Below, piece after piece: positions 63,911-64,000 of a stretch of DNA of 64,000 bases (positions are counted from its first letter, which is position 1; each line of letters begins with the position of its first letter). The notes under the pieces were generated by a model. That model worked only from the letters and a program-made list of their open reading frames with translations. It did not search any database and was not told where the DNA came from. A program made the position numbers and the translations under genes. Origin of the DNA: Methylomonas sp. AM2-LC (GTDB lineage Bacteria > Pseudomonadota > Gammaproteobacteria > Methylococcales > Methylomonadaceae); contig NZ_CP157005.1 of assembly GCF_039904985.1 (NCBI RefSeq), positions 3,615,501 to 3,679,500 on the forward strand. The letters run 5' to 3'.

Positions 63911-64000
63911 TTACTTTAACGCGGTGCGCATCTGTTCCAGCGCTTGTGTCAAGGTACTACGCGGACAACCAAAATTGAGTCGTACAAAACCACTTCCTCC
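63911..64000 (-). CDS. PatB/MalY-type aminotransferase, C-terminal end only
   Basis: The last 29 codons read GSGFVRLNFGCPRSTLTQAL then EQMRTALK and stop. FVRLNFGCPR is diagnostic for the class II aminotransferase branch PatB/MalY (cystathionine beta-lyase type, PLP enzyme). The rest lies beyond the window. Confidence 0.8.
   Translation of the reverse strand, partial: GGSGFVRLNFGCPRSTLTQALEQMRTALK

Overview
The window reads as a chromosomal segment of a Gram-negative, respiring gammaproteobacterium. Evidence is outer-membrane TonB-dependent receptors, lipoproteins with lipoboxes, an OxyR whose redox cysteines fall at the Escherichia coli positions 199 and 208, Uup, ProA, and six or seven secreted proteins with PEP-CTERM or VPLPA-type sorting tails. 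The mix of PEP-CTERM proteins, an NAD-type isocitrate dehydrogenase, RoxA-like cytochrome and a possible copper-type TonB receptor would fit a methanotroph of the Methylococcales, but no methane or C1 gene is in view, so that placement is inference.

Layout. 1-10.1 kb: a chemoreceptor cut by the window edge, a PEP-CTERM protein, a lipoprotein hydrolase, and a diheme RoxA-like cytochrome c plus GMC oxidoreductase bracketed by two paralogous Gly/His-rich secreted proteins. 10.3-17.1 kb: a degraded toxin-antitoxin locus, proA, then an oxidative-stress block (peroxiredoxin and glutathione reductase divergent from oxyR, with a readable OxyR operator between them), an old-yellow-enzyme and a lipoprotein. 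17.5-21.6 kb: one broken and one intact toxin-antitoxin pair around a MITE-like palindromic element, then an EF-hand protein and a PEP-CTERM protein sharing a duplicated upstream region. 21.8-25.3 kb: TonB receptor with signalling domain plus PepSY membrane protein.

25.4-38.2 kb is a rearranged mobile zone. Two same-orientation copies of one IS21-family element bound 7.3 kb carrying an integrase pair, a helical-repeat protein, a S24-type repressor that has lost its catalytic residues, hipBA, and a truncated WYL regulator; a truncated FlhC-like gene lies on the far side. 38.2-42.7 kb is a small integrase cassette between two complete, nearly identical tRNA-Leu(CAG) genes. 42.8-60.3 kb is more ordinary: isocitrate dehydrogenase, an ABC exporter pair, a three-gene VWA-domain membrane cluster, a sigma54-type promoter in front of a Met-rich VPLPA protein followed by a TonB receptor with a Cys/His/Met-bearing plug, the AEC transporter-cinA-uup operon, two tandem PEP-CTERM genes and two tandem micro-membrane-protein genes. 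At 60.3-63.8 kb a third IS21 copy splits a histone-deacetylase-family gene with a clean 8-bp target duplication. The window ends in the 3' end of a PatB/MalY-type aminotransferase.

The most notable signals are: (1) in all three IS copies the transposase istA is split at an in-phase A AAA AAC slippery heptamer followed by nested stems, and a -1 shift restores a 502-residue IstA ending exactly at the istB start, i.e. a candidate programmed frameshift; (2) two copies share a one-base istB deletion while the third, with target duplication, is intact; (3) a duplicated whole tRNA gene bounding an integrase cassette that contains a 455-bp noncoding block framed by 17-bp inverted repeats; (4) the VWA three-gene module and the possible metal-uptake pair. 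No CRISPR array, rRNA or replication origin was recognised.
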